A stretch of DNA of 64,000 nt from NCBI GenBank assembly GCA_031769625.1, contig JAUIMM010000887.1, positions 526,001 to 590,000 of the forward strand. Reading direction: 5' to 3'. The notes below the pieces were generated by a model that saw only the letters and a program-made list of their open reading frames with translations, was not told where the DNA came from and made no database searches. The first letter of the stretch is position 1. Every line of letters begins with the position of its first letter. The DNA comes from Taudactylus pleione. Taxonomy: Eukaryota; Chordata; Amphibia; Anura; Myobatrachidae. Position numbers and translations under genes: made by a program. Of this stretch, positions 22,186 to 33,400 are shown piece after piece.

Positions 22186-23187
22186 GCTTCCAATGAAGTC
22201 CTTTCCTCAGACAGCGATAACGACAATATACAGGGTAGATCTGGTCAAAGAACCACAGTCCTCCTTTTAGGGATGTCTAAAAGAGCCCAAAGCTCTATAG
22301 GAGGAGAACCCACACCCGACAGGGGGCCAGACCCAAAGGCAAAGGTCGTGGCAAAAAATCACCTCTACCTCGCAAACCCTAGTGGTGAATTTATCCTCAT
22401 ATCCACTTACTGATGTGGAACTTCGGGTATTGGATAAAGGACTTTCATTTGTGCCTTCGGTCCCTTTTAACCCCTTACAATGGCAGATTGAACAGTATAG
22501 TTTACAGCAGCAACTAAAACTTAAGAAGTTCTCATATTAATTACCTAGATGTGCTAATATCTATTAACCAAGGTAACATATCTACGAGTTTGTTTACAAA
22601 AGCCACTAATAGGAATAACTTATTGCACAATGCTAGTTGCCACCTGAACCCACTTAAACGTGGTTTACCATGCTCACAACTATTGCGTGTTAAGCGCATT
22701 TACGTCAGATCCCATCCTAGCAGAACAACAGATGGATGCGATGATCTTGAAGTTTATTGAGAGAGGTTATCATCCCCACGATTTGGAGTGTAGCAAGCAA
22801 AAAGTTTTGAGCTTGAATAGAGAGGAGGTGTTATACAGAAATGTTAAAATCGATAAACCCTAGTCCCTCCCTTGGACTAATCATTACAGTAACGCTAGTA
22901 TCAAAATTAATAACGTTTCAAAAAATCTTTGGGATATGATACAGTCAGATGATTTAATTTTATCAAAAACTAGGCTCATGCCCTACTACACACGTGGCTG
23001 TAATCTTCGTGATATTCTGGTAAGAACGGATATTACCCCGCTAAATAAGACTCTGCGCCCCTGTAATCCATATAAGAAATTGGGTTGTATCAGATGCATC
23101 TGCATGACGTGCCGCTACTTGATAGCCGGGGACTTTTTTTTACCACCCACATTCAGGTAACTTGTATCATATTAGACACACACTTTA

Positions 23188-23507
23188 CCTGGGTACACAC
23201 CTAAAGATTTTCTGTCCAACCAGCCACCTAGTTGATTGGTTGGAATGAAAATCTGGTACCGTATGGGAGTAAGTGATGATCACCAATTTGCTCCTAAATG
23301 CCAGAAAACAGATGAAAATAGTCGTTCAGACAAGTTTGTTAAATGTTTGATCTAAACGATTTGTTCAAACAACAGTTTTTGTCCATTTTCTGGCGTTTCG
23401 GTGCAATTTGCTGATTGTCATTTGCTTTCATACCTTACCAGATTTTCATTCCAACCAATCAACTAGTTGGCTGATTGGACAGAAAATCTTTAGGTGTGTA
23501 CCCAGCC
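23188..23507. mobile_element. MITE with CTGGGTACACACC ends, TSD TTA
   Basis: The ends are CCTGGGTACACACCTAAAG and CTTTAGGTGTGTACCCAGCC, 320 bp, flanked by TTA (23185-23187 and 23508-23510). The arms continue inward as GATTTTCTGTCC and (A)CCAACCAATCAAC. Excision makes the host reading frame continuous (HIRHTLYSTCNS). TTA matches the TWA preference of PIF/Harbinger. Confidence 0.88.
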
Positions 23508-23830
23508 TTACAGTACATGCAACTCGACCTTTATGGTGTATCAAATTGTGTGCCCTTGTGGACTTACTTATATAGGGAAGACCGAAAGGTCATTTAAAGA
23601 AAGAATGGCACTTCACCGATCGGCCATTCGCGCTGCCTTGAACACAGCTACTAATGATCAATCTGTGGCGAGGCATTTTGCCTCGGCCACTCATTCACTA
23701 ACATCCCTACGTTATCGGATGATCGACCATATTCCGCCTTCGATAAGAGGCAGTAATCGGTCCCTCAAGTTGATACAAAGTGAGACCCGATGGATTCATC
23801 GGTTGGAGAACCTTGCCCCCAAGGGACTCA

Positions 23831-24431
23831 GCACCTCATTCAGAGTCAGTCGTTGCGGCCGCACGGTCGTACGCCACCGATGTTCGCTAAAGTGCGCATG
23901 CGTATAATTCGCAATGCGAGTGCGCAAACTAGCTATTACGATCAGAAATTTCTCTCTCCTTCAACTTGGCCAGGTCGTTAGTTTGAGTGACAGGATGAGG
24001 CGTTTGTGGGTGGTAACAGGGGAAGGTGCTTGTGAACGGGGGAGTGGAGATACGAACGCAGGCGTGCCTGACTATGCAAACGGCGTTTTATGGGAGTGCA
24101 TAATTAACTAAGTAGTGTCATGGCACATGTGAGATGGGAGGTTTTTACACTGACTTGATCGTAGTGCTTAAGAGAGGGTATGGTCAACCCTAAAGCTCTA
24201 CGACCAGCTCTGATGGTTCCCGATGGTCTCGATTAATCCTTATATGCCCGGAGATGACGTGTAATGGGAACGAGAAGGGGCGTATTTTTAGTCTTACGGC
24301 CGCATCCTCCCCTCGCTCGTCCAGCTAACGATCACATCTTAACGACGCAACTTGCGAGCGCTTCATTTGCATATCCGGCCCCTTTTACCTTACGACCGTG
24401 CGGCCGCAACGAACGACTCTGAATGAGGTCC
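23831..24431. mobile_element. MITE, CCTCATTCAGAG variant
   Basis: The ends are GCACCTCATTCAGAGTC and GACTCTGAATGAGGTCC, 601 bp. Subterminal arms TTGCGGCCGCACGGTCG and CGACCGTGCGGCCGCAA are near-perfect inverted repeats, so this copy looks young. The flanks are TCA and CCA. With one TCA kept, the host element reads the expected GLNE after APK, which supports a TCA duplication. Confidence 0.87.
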
Positions 24432-24639
24432 CCAATGAGCAACATGGCTTAAATTGCTTTAAATAAATACGGTATGTCTTCTAGGTGATGGGTACAAGGG
24501 TTATAGTGTGTGCCCTATTTCAAGTAATATTGTTATCTAGTATGTGTCCTTTATAATCCCTTATAGAAGTCCCGCTCCGGGCTCAGCGTGGTGTACTGGG
24601 TGCTGGTGTAGTTATAAGGTAGGATCATTTGATTGTGTT

Positions 24640-24692
24640 TGCAGCCCTGATGAAAAAGCTGCATTAAAGCTTTGAAACAATGACTGTTACGT
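24640..24692 (+). ncRNA. Hammerhead-ribozyme-like motif, complete core
   Basis: Box I CTGATGA (24647-24653), stem II AAAGCT with loop GCATTAA and AGCTTT (six perfect pairs), box II GAAAC (24674-24678), then AATGACTGTTACG, where ACA and TGT can form a short stem III before the expected cleavage U. It lies about 180 bp downstream of the stop of Penelope-like element 2. Stem I pairing is poor by eye. Confidence 0.62.
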
Positions 24693-24739
24693 TGCCTTGA
24701 AGCCTCCATCTGTACCAGGAGTGCCGCACTTATGTAAGA

Positions 24740-24744
<5 letters not shown>

Positions 24745-24772
<28 letters not shown>
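24745..24772. repeat. TA microsatellite
   Basis: (TA)n closing the Penelope-like 3' terminal region. Confidence 0.9.
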
Positions 24773-24776
<4 letters not shown>

Positions 24777-24779
24777 TAC

Positions 24780-26771
24780 TGTATATCAACCTGTAAATGT
24801 CTCTTTACCGTAAAATCAATATCCAGAACCAGTGCATGCAGCTTTGACTGGTCCATTTAAAATAGGGGGTTAGTGAGGGAGGAGTTCCCATGCTGAATTG
24901 ATAACCAACAGCAGACTGTACACACTACATCAGGGAAATGTGCAGCCGGGGTCTCCCCAGTCATATTGTTATCCAGACCTTGCATATGTAATGTACAGCT
25001 GCAGTTTCTCTGGGATTTAGGTGTCGGTACTGGAGAGTTGGTTAGAAAAAATTTGACTTTTGTGGTACCATTACAATGGGATCATTAAAGAGGTTGCAAA
25101 ATATTTTAATTAAAATAGACAATGTCATAAGAAATGAAACAAATAAATAAATAATTAAATAATAAAGTCTAAATGAATATTCTTACTTGAAGGAATAAAT
25201 AGAAAAAAAAATATGCATCAATAACTGCTCCCTAGGATCATCTGGTGATGAATTACTTTGAGTTTTAAATGACAAACTGTCACCACATATTGTTTAGTTG
25301 TACTTACTTCTTCCTCTAGAATACAGCGCAAGATTCTCATGGACTACTGTATGACATGGAATATTTTAATTTTTAAAATACTGATCAAATAGAAACTTTA
25401 GAGAGTATTTAAATATATTATGTTAACCTTATGGATGTGTTTGTATTTTATTTATACAACCATTAGATATTTTTATAACCCCGATCCCATTAAACTGGAA
25501 CCCCTAGCTGGCAAATTTTACAGTATGTACAGTAATGGTTATTGACTCTATTTAACATGCCCAGGCAGAAGCTTGTACATAGTACACAATACAAATGGGG
25601 TCAGTTTATATTATAGGACTGATGTCTTAATTTGACATTATCATTACCAAACATTAATATAAGTTGCTTTATTAACACTTAAATGCTAATTTATTATATT
25701 GAATGCCTGAATAAATCTATTGATTCATTTACGTTAATAAATAAACAGCAACAAATATCAGTCATTTCAAACCAGAATTTACGTTTCACTCTTTATTCAT
25801 GGCCAGAAACAAACAAGCATATTAAAAGGTAACATGTTTTGAGACTGCTGTGGACATCTGTACAACACATACATTTGTTCTCATCATACATTTATTTATA
25901 GATAGTTAGATCAATTGTGTAGGGCACTGTGAAGTATTTATTTATTAACACCACTTGATCTGAATTCAGTTGTGTAGTTGTGTAATCCAATATATTTTGA
26001 GATCTCTGATTACTCGATCCTGTGCTAGGTCCAATACCTCTGTACATTTTAAAATAGCATTGATACCTTTACTTGTAACCAACAGTAATCTAATATGATC
26101 TCACATTTTTGTGAATAAAGATATTCTGAAATGTTGAAAGCACATGAGCTGTTTTGACCATGATCACATCTCGTAAATGGCAAGTTATCACATTTTACCA
26201 GACTGTGAGCTTTGACAAACCAGCCAAATGCTATGTAATACTTTATTTCAGAAATTAAGTAAAATCCCCTCACTTCCCATTAAAAGTACTTATGTGGCAG
26301 CATGCCCTGGCATCCAGTGCTTACTGGGACCTGTATTCCATCTGTATGAAACACACTGAGGCCCAGCTTGAGGACCGTTTCAGCAGAGTATCCACACAGG
26401 GGCACCACCCCATAGTGGGCACATTGCGGCACCCGCCGGGACCCATGCCCACCACAAGGCATCCTCCTTCATATTTAAATAAGGAAATTCCCCACATATC
26501 TCCTTATTTTCCAATTTATTGTTCACCTAATTCCAAATGTATAATCTCCCGTCCTTGGCTTGGCTCCAGTGGGAGTCCCATTGCGAATGACAGCTTCTAT
26601 GAATGTAATTGAACTTAAACAGATAAACAGAAAGGCTTCATTCTGATTGATCAAAGCGTAAGAAAAGTCACTCTGATTAGTCCAAATATACTGCTTTTTT
26701 TTCTTTTACTGTTTTTCCACTGAGTTTTCATCAATACATATTATATTTAGAGATGTCTATTGGAAACATTG
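24780..26771. other. AT-rich DNA without supported features
   Basis: About 2 kb, AT-rich, with no recognisable coding exon, element end or RNA. The small ORFs at 26049-26273 and 26292-26612 have no domain features. Confidence 0.45.
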
Positions 26772-26774
26772 AAA

Positions 26775-26923
26775 GGACCTGATTCAGAAATGTACACTAA
26801 AGCCACTGCAGCTGTGAACTTTTATGCAATGGCTGTGTGAAAATATGCAAATGTCGCAGCTGCTGGTATTTGTATTGAGACGTTCACCAGCAGCTTCGCA
26901 AATCCAAGTGAATGTGTACAAAG
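26775..26923. mobile_element. Left part of a MITE, split by hAT copy 1
   Basis: GGACCTGATTCAGAAATG starts at 26775, the terminus of the GGGCCTGATTCAG family, after AAA. About 150 bp follow until the hAT element begins at 26924. The right half is not found within the next several kilobases, so it was lost along with the 3' part of the hAT. Confidence 0.6.
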
Positions 26924-27083
26924 TAGGGGTGAGCGGGTTCGGATTTCTGAAATCTGAACCCCCCCGAGCCCCCCCGATCCGAGGCCGATCCGAGTCAGGC
27001 TCAACTTTTCCCGCCTGACTCGGATCTGAAATCGAGGCAAAACGTCATCTTCCCGCCTTCCGGGTCTCGCGGGTTTTGGATCC

Positions 27084-27090
27084 TATATAA
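27084..27090 (+). promoter_or_regulatory. TATA-like box in hAT 5' end
   Basis: TATATAA in the context GGATCC-TATATAA-GGTACCCGCG, about 160 bp inside the element. The same box is kept in the other two copies (42914-42920 and 51301-51307, minus strand). It is the likely promoter of the transposase transcript (inference). Confidence 0.55.
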
Positions 27091-27489
27091 GGTACCCGCG
27101 TCAGCGCCATTTTCTCACTCGGCTGTGGACAGTGAAGAGGGAGGGTGGGAGTTAGGGCTGGCTGGGCTGTGTAGTGTAGTGTAGTGCAGAGTAGTGTTGT
27201 GCTGTGCTGTGCTGCGCAGTGCTGCTGTTGTCCATAGGGGCTGTGTCCACTACTTCAAAGTCCATAGGGGCTGGCTGTGTTGTGTTGTGCTGCTGTTGTC
27301 CATAGGGGCTGTGTCCACTACTTCAAAGTCCATAGGGGCTGGCTGGACTGTGTTGTGCAGTCAGTTGTCTATAGGGGCTGTGTCCACTCCAAAGTCCTGT
27401 GCAGTGTCCCAGTCCTAAAGGGGTGCTGTAGTGTTGTCCAGGGGGTGCTCTTTCCGTATGGGGTGCTCCCCCCAAGTGCTAAAAAAAAT

Positions 27490-28920
27490 ATATTTTTTCT
27501 GTGTTTGTGAATTGTGTGCGCAGTAGCCGCACGCGCATCAACAAAGTAGTGCCAAGCGTGCGCCTGTGTCATAAGTAAAGGGCCAGCTGGCTTGACCGTT
27601 AAAGGGTGCTGTAGCCCCAAAGTACACTCCAAACCAAATAAAAAAATATTTTCTGTGTTTGTGAATTGTGTGCGCAGTAGCCGCACGTGCATCAACAAAG
27701 GAGCAGCGCCAATCGTGCGCCTGTGTCATAAGTAAAGGGCCGGCTGGCTTGACCGTTAAAGGGTGCTGTAACCCCCAAAGTACACTCCAAACCAAATAAA
27801 AAAATATTTTCTGTGTTTGTGAATTGTGTGCGCAGTAGCCGCACGTGCATCAACAAAGTAGTGCCAAGCGTGCGCCTGTGTCATAAGTAAAGGGCCGGCT
27901 GGCTTGACCGTTAAAGGGTGCTGTAACCCCCAAAGTACACTCCAAACCAAATAAAAAAATATTTTCTGTGTTTGTGAATTGTGTGCGCAGTAGCCGCACG
28001 TGCATCAACAAAGGAGCAGCGCCAAGCGTGCGCCTGTGTCATAAGTAAAGGGCCGGCTGCCTTGACCGTTAAAGCATGCTGTAACCCCCAAAGTACACTC
28101 CAAACCAAATAAAAAAATATTTTCTGTGTTTGTGAATTGTGTGCGCAGTAGCCGCACGTGCATCAACAAAGGAGCAGCGCCAAGCGTGCGCCTGTGTCAT
28201 AAGTAAAGGGCTGGCTGGCTTGACCATTAAAGGGTGCTGTAACCCCCAAAGTACACTCCAAACCAAATAAAAAAATATTTTCTGTGTTTGTGAATTGTGT
28301 GCGCAGTAGCCGCACGTGCATCAACAAAGTAGTGCCAAGCGTGCGCCTGTGTCATAAGTAAAGGGCCGGCTGGCTTGACCGTTAAAGGGTGCTGACTCCA
28401 AACCAAATAAAAAAATATTTTCTGTGTTTGTGAATTGTGTGCGCAGTAGCCGCACGTGCATCAACAAAGGAGCAGCGCCAAGCGTGCGTCTGTGTCATAA
28501 GTAAAGGGCCGGCTGGCTTGACCGTTAAAGGGTGCTGTAACCCCCAAAGTACACTCCAAACAAAATAAAAAAATATTTTCTGTGTTTGTGAATTGTGTGC
28601 GCAGTAGCCGTACGTGCTTCAACAAAGGAGCAGCGCTAAGCGTGCGCCTGTGTCATAAGTAAAGGGCCGGCTGGCTTGACCGTTAAAGGGTGCTGTAACC
28701 CCCAAAGTACACTCCAAACAAAATAAAAAAATATTTTCTGTGTTTGTGAATTGTGTGCGCAGTAGCCGCATGTGCATCAACAAAGGAGCAGCGCCAAGCG
28801 TGCACCTGTGTCCTATAAGTAAAGAGCCGGCTGGCTCATTTCTTAAAGGGTGGTGTAACCCACAAAGTGCACTACTCTCCAGCAAAAATAAAAAAATATT
28901 TTCTGTGTTTGTGTGCGCCT
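27490..28920. repeat. Leader tandem array of hAT copy 1, ~157-bp units
   Basis: The segment GTGTTTGTGAATTGTGTGCG recurs near 27501, 27654, 27813, 27968, 28126, 28283, 28426, 28583 and 28738, a spacing of about 143-158 bp, with a last partial unit near 28905. Each unit also holds GTAAAGGGCCGGCTGGCTTG and CCCCAAAGTACACTCCAAA. Unit ends alternate between CAAAGTAGTGCC and CAAAGGAGCAGCGCC. Antisense ORFs across it are artefacts of the period. Confidence 0.92.
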
Positions 28921-28955
28921 GAGCCGCACGTATATATCAAATCGATATAACATAA

Positions 28956-29639
28956 ATGGAGGACCAAACTTTCTCGGATAAAAATAAAATAGAGAAAGAT
29001 CAAGAACCACTTCCTCCTAGTGCTGAAGCTGCTGCCACTAGTCATGACATAGACGATAACATGCCATCAACGTCGTCTGCCAAGGCCGATGCCCAAAGTC
29101 ATAGTAGAAGCCACATACAATCCCAAATGACAAAGTTCAGGAAAATGACCTTAAAAAAAACATTTAAATCATCTGAAGAGAAACGTAAACTTGCCAATAT
29201 GCCATATATGACACGGAGTGGCAAGGAACGGCTAAGGTCTTTCCCTATGACTAGTGTGTGTCATACTAGTATGACTAGTATGTTCATGACTAGTCGTTCA
29301 GCTTCACATGACGATGGAAGCCCTCCTCCCGCTAAAAAAATCAAACGAGTTAAGCTGGCAAAAGCACAGCAAAGAACTGTGCGTTCTAAGAAGATATCAC
29401 AAATCCCCAAGGAGAGTCCAAGTGTGGTGGCGGTTGCGATGCCTGACCTTCCCAGCACTGGACGGGAAGAGGTGGCTCTTTCCACCATTTGCACGTCTCC
29501 TGCAAGTGCTGAAAGGAGCACCAACAGACCACTTGCTGATATGCAAATTGAAGATGTCACTGTTGAAGTACAACAGGATGAGGAGGCGCTGAGGAGGAAG
29601 TTGGCGAGGAGGATTCTGATGGTGATGTGGTTTGTTTAA
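28956..29639 (+). pseudogene. hAT transposase N-terminus, truncated
   Basis: Starts MEDQTFSDKNKIEKDQEPLP, identical at the start to the copy read from 41073 on the minus strand. The N-terminal part is acidic and serine-rich, then strongly basic (KKIKRVKLAKAQQRT), likely nuclear targeting. After DVTVEVQQDE a small deletion puts it out of frame (EEALRRKLARR...) and it ends at 29639; homology continues in another frame to about 29697. It carries an extra MTSVCHTSMTSMFMTS duplication near residues 100-115. The BED finger and catalytic core are missing. Confidence 0.82.
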
Positions 29640-29697
29640 ATCAGGCTCCAGGGGAGACAGTTGTTGTCCGTAGGATGAAAAAGCCCATCACGGTCAT

Positions 29698-31035
29698 ACC
29701 TGGGCCCTCTTTATCATTGTCCTTGTTACCTTTTTCTTTCTCAGCTGTACGAATTTCACAATTTTTTTTAAATCAAAGCTTTTAGGTTTCATTTAGCAAC
29801 TTTCCAGATGGATGGTTAAGTGAATTTTTTGCATGAGGACATTCTAGGAACAGTAAATTCAAGAAGCTCTACTCTCCAACAAATTACCTGTGAACTGAAT
29901 TACCTGTGAACTGAATAATTAGTTCACATATAATAACATATCAAAAGTTCCTGTCACTGAGGCACAAAATGACAAGGCAAGATAGAGGCTCAGTGGCACA
30001 TTCAGGGGGGGGGGGCTTTCCATCCTGTTATTAGGCCCCGTCCTCTCGCGGCAAATTGCAGTGAATCACGGGTGGATGGGGTTGGGCCAATATGATGCAA
30101 TTCCTTTAGATGGTCCTGCTAATCACCAAAAATACTGTGAGGGGCCTAATGACATGGTACAACTGCATGGCGAGCGAGTGAGAGAGAGAGAAATATAAGA
30201 TATACATATGGGTAAATGCAGGTTTTTTCCAGAGGGTTTTTATACAAATTTACAAATGGACAGAATTTGATAGGGCTTTCACTATTCTACACAGCATTGG
30301 TTTAGGTGTATGAACCATCCATCTGTGAAAAAAAGGAATCTGTGCATGAACGATTTTAGTGAAGCAAAGTTACAGATATAAAATATTGCTCCAAGCTGCT
30401 ATATAGAAGCAGACCAGGGTTGTGCTCTTATTGGCCGTCTGAGACAGTGAGAGCCAATCAGAGATGGCAGTGTGCTCTGTTGCTTAGCAGCAGCTTAGAG
30501 AGGGGAGTGAGTCAGGTACTGAGCAGGGTCACTATCCCAAAAGTTGATTGTGCCAAATAGCCTATACCGGACTCAAGAGATACAATAATTTTTGTAGCAA
30601 TGTAGCAGTACATTTATTACAATAAAATTAACAATAATTCAATGTGCATACCTCAATAGACAATTATATAATAATAATCACAGTATATCTCACATATATA
30701 AATATATAAATCATATTCTGCATGCCGAAAAAAGTAAAATGGAATAATTAGCATCAAAAGCTCAAATCCCAGTCAGATCTGCAGATATACACGGAGTATC
30801 AGCTGTATACTCCAATGTAATGCGGATTGTGGCTTTAAATTGCTTTAATTGTATTTAATTGTATCAATTGAACCTTGAGAAGTTAAAAAGTGGCATGTAC
30901 ATATATCCAATGTTGCCCTTCAGCATATACAAAGTATCCTAGATGGAGTCTCCAAACAATAGATGTATTAGACTAATGTTCCCTACGGAGCTCCATATGT
31001 ATGTAACTGTATTTCCCAACAAATAGCCGGTATGT
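29698..31035. other. Unassigned DNA
   Basis: No gene recognised. A G-run lies at 30006-30016. The stretch 30400-30500 contains GCTGCTATATAGAAGCAGAC and AGAGCCAATCAGAGATGGC but no complete element ends. Confidence 0.4.
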
Positions 31036-31378
31036 TATATACCGGGGGCACTGCACATAGGGGGAACTACTACTGGGGGCACTGCACATAGGGGGAACTA
31101 CTACTGGGGGCACTGCACATAGCAGGGACTATTACTGGGAGCACTGCACATAGGGGTAACTACTACTGGGCACTGCACATATGGGGAACTACTACTTGGG
31201 GCACTGCACATAGGGGGGACTACTACTGGGGGCACTGCACATAGCGGTGACTACTACTGGGGGCACTGCACATAGGGGGGACTACTACTGGGAGCACTGC
31301 ATAGCGGGGCACTATATAAGGGGCACTACTGGGGGCACTGCATAGGGTTACCACTACTTGGGGCACTGCATAGGGGAG
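31036..31378. repeat. ~31-bp minisatellite
   Basis: About ten units of GGGGCACTGCACATAGGGGG followed by AACTACTACTG, with point changes and some shortened units at the right. It is followed by CTAGTTCCGCCACTGG, which looks like the end of a dispersed element that contains the array. Confidence 0.88.
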
Positions 31379-31431
31379 CCCAAAGCATATTTTTGCAACT
31401 GGGCCCACCACTCTCTAGTTCCGCCACTGGT

Positions 31432-31603
31432 TCCTCGTCTTACTAAATATAGGACGTGCAATGAGAGTCCCTGACAATGGCACAGTGAAAACAGGATAGA
31501 CTGCTTCTGCAGACTAATGAGAGAGCAGTGAGAAGGGTAAGTATAGCAAACCTGTACCGGTTCTCCCTTAGGATAGATTTCATGGTGAGGGGATCCAAAG
31601 TGT
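31432..31603 (-). mobile_element. Inverted Penelope-like leader segment
   Basis: This segment is the reverse complement of 35637-35835 with a roughly 60-bp internal gap: both contain, in opposite directions, AATGAGAGTCCCT(G/A)ACAATG, AAAACAGGATAGACTGCTTC and ACCGGTTCTCCCTTAGG. It joins at 31603 to forward-oriented RT coding. The leader and the RT are not adjacent in an intact element, so an inversion plus deletion is implied. Confidence 0.7.
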
Positions 31604-33400
31604 GAAGATTAATGACATAAGACTGGCAGAGGGACAGATGTTGACAAGCATTGACGTTGAGTCCCTTTATACAAGTATACATCACCATCAATGCATCAAA
31701 GCAGTAAAGTTTTTTTTGAACATGGAAGGGTCCTCTGAATTTCATGAGTTACTTATGGAACTTCTGAATTTATATTATATAAGAACTACTTTGTCTTCAA
31801 TAACAAATTTTACCTCCAAATTAGGGAGACAGCTATGTGAGCACATTATGAAGAAAATGAGGATTTTACCTCATTTGTACCACTATGGATCCGGTACATT
31901 TATGATAATTTTGTAATTTGGAATAGAACAGTGGAAAACTTCCATGAATTCAATATGAAGCTTAATAACAATAATCTCAATTTGAAGTTCATATTTGAGA
32001 TAAGCTGTGAAACCTTCACTTTCCTGGACCTAAGGCTGTCAATTGATAGACATGGCAATTTGTAATCAGACTTATACAGAAAACGGACTGTATGTACAGG
32101 CTACTGCACCACAAGAGGTGTTATTTCTCACCTATGATTCAAAATATCCTGAAAGGGGAATATTTGAGATTGAGGAGGAATTGCTCTGATGACCATACCT
32201 TCAAAGTCCAAAGTGAAGATCTGGCTAAAAAATTAAGGAGCAGGGGTTACAGTAATAAATCTTTCAAAAGAGCTTATCATACTGTTTCTAAAATCAATGG
32301 GGACACCTTAATCTACCCGAATGAGATTGTATTGACGGCGGCTGTATAGCCACCGGTTCAAATCCCGACAGCGGCTGGCTGAAGGCAGGAAATCCCGATA
32401 GCCGAGGTAAGTACAGCTAACCCTTCCCTCCCCCCCTAACCCTCCTTTATGGGTGCCTAACCCTAACCTCCCCCCTAGTACCTAACCCTAACCTCCTCCG
32501 TTAGTGCCTAAACCTAACCTTCACGGGGCGGGCCCTAACCCTACCCTCCCCCCGTGGGTGCCTAACCCTAACCTAACCCTATCCTTCCCCAAGGGGTGCC
32601 TAACCCTAAGTTCCCCTGTGGTGCCCTAAACCTAGCCCCCCCCGCGGCTAAGAGGACAGGTGCCCGTACTTACCTCGTTCGGTCCCACGTTGTTCTGCAT
32701 TCCGGAATCAGAATTATGACAGGCGTTGGTATCTTGACGCCTGTCATAAATCCCGAGTGTTGGGCTTGTTACTGGCTGCCTTACTAACAAACACAAGGAG
32801 AAGGAACCAGATAAGGTTTGCTTTATTGGAAATTTTTGTCAAGAATGGCAACCACTAAGAGCTATTCTTCAAAGACATCTGGACCCCAAAGTCCAGATTA
32901 GCTGGCATAGGGCGCAAAATTTAAAAGACATTTTTGTACACAGTCATTTTACAGTGGTAACCAAGAAAAACCCAGTAATCAAAGGCTTCTTCCCGTGTGG
33001 ACTGTGCAATGCATGCCCAAAGATGCACAAAGATGATCATGGACCGCTTCAGGAGGAAACATACAATTCATCAATTTATTAATTGCAACACCGCGGTGGT
33101 AATATACTGTATTGTCTTGAATGTCCTTGCAATAAAAGGTATGTAGGAATGACAACTAGGCCACTAAAACAGTGAATCCTTGAGCATATAGGCAACATCA
33201 AGCATGCCTCCATGGATATACAGAGGTTGATGAAGATTACCACAATGGCAAGGCATTTCTACACACAACATCAGGGATCTTGGACGGACCTGAGAGCTTT
33301 TGGACTTGAAAATATCAATGGACTTGAAAAGAGGAGACCTTACCGTGGAACTCCTAAAAAACATTTAGATTGGGCTCAGTCAGTCTACAGGGAATGAATG
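31604..33400 (+). pseudogene. Penelope-like element 3, RT to GIY-YIG
   Basis: RT palm: GQMLTSIDVESLYTSIHHHQ (31630). Then the frame shifts, passing NNKFYLQIRETAM. A deletion follows, removing the GTPYAPSYAN tract. The catalytic box is RYIYDNFVIW where RYIDD is expected. Then KFIFEISCETFTFLDLRLS (31985), KGEYLRLRRNCSDD (32155). An insertion splits it at 32340-32785. It resumes TNKHKEKEPDKVCF (32785), LRAILQRHLDPKVQISWH, IKGFFPCGLCNACPK (32975) and the GIY-YIG start CLECPCNKRYVGMTTRPLK (33115), followed by a stop. Several stops and frame changes plus the damaged catalytic aspartate make it dead. Confidence 0.85.
32340..32785. mobile_element. Insertion with CCTAACCCTAACC tracts
   Basis: About 445 bp interrupt Penelope-like element 3 between PNEIVLT and LTNKHKEKE. 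The left margin has GGCGGCTGTATAGCCACCGG, GGCTGGCTG and AATCCCGA. The middle has repeated CCTAACCCTAACCTCCCCC. The right margin has GACGCCTGTCATAAATCCCG. It is a non-coding mobile or minisatellite-bearing unit; exact ends were not resolved. Confidence 0.6.

Larger units (their letters stand above)
21117..24469 (+). pseudogene. Penelope-like element 2, split by three MITEs
   Basis: N-terminal part at 21117-21335 (KLKNQLQTYKTDLIKFKKEK, then DADYDSNMVYQF). After a MITE it resumes ASNEVLSSDSDNDN (22186) and, from about 22400, LTDVELRVLDKGLSFVPS. Most of the RT, including the catalytic box, is deleted: the frame passes to INYLDVLISINQG (22540), LPCSQLLRVKRI (22660), FIERGYHP and CNPYKKLGCIRC (23060). 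After a second MITE comes the GIY-YIG domain (MVYQIVCPCGLTYIGKTERS, 23532) with CPCG and YIGK intact. A third MITE interrupts it after RLENLAPKG at 23830, and a stop follows at about 24467. A one-base change in a T-run near 23137 also shifts the frame. Removing the MITEs restores the reading frame at all three sites. The element is dead because the RT core is missing. Confidence 0.88.
26924..29697 (+). mobile_element. hAT copy 1, 3'-truncated
   Basis: It begins TAGGGGTGAGCGGGTTCGG (26924) exactly like the 5' ends of the copies at 43080 and 51467 (minus strand). The order is a GC-rich subterminal zone, a TATA-like box, GGGGCTGTGTCCACTAC repeats, the tandem leader array and the transposase start codon at 28956. 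Similarity to the full copy stops near 29697 (after GGTCATACCTGGG). BED finger, core and 3' end are absent. The expected 8-bp left flank is GTACAAAG; no partner was found. Confidence 0.87.

Noticed and set aside
27369..28885. Overlapping ORFs (repeated HVRLLRTQFTNTEN-type peptides), also at 41019-42736 and 49861-51088
   Set aside because: Products of the hAT leader tandem arrays read in the antisense direction; the same peptide recurs only because the DNA unit recurs.
32400..32640. Telomere or chromosome end
   Set aside because: The CCCTAA-like units are few, interrupted by other sequence and enclosed within an insertion in a Penelope element.
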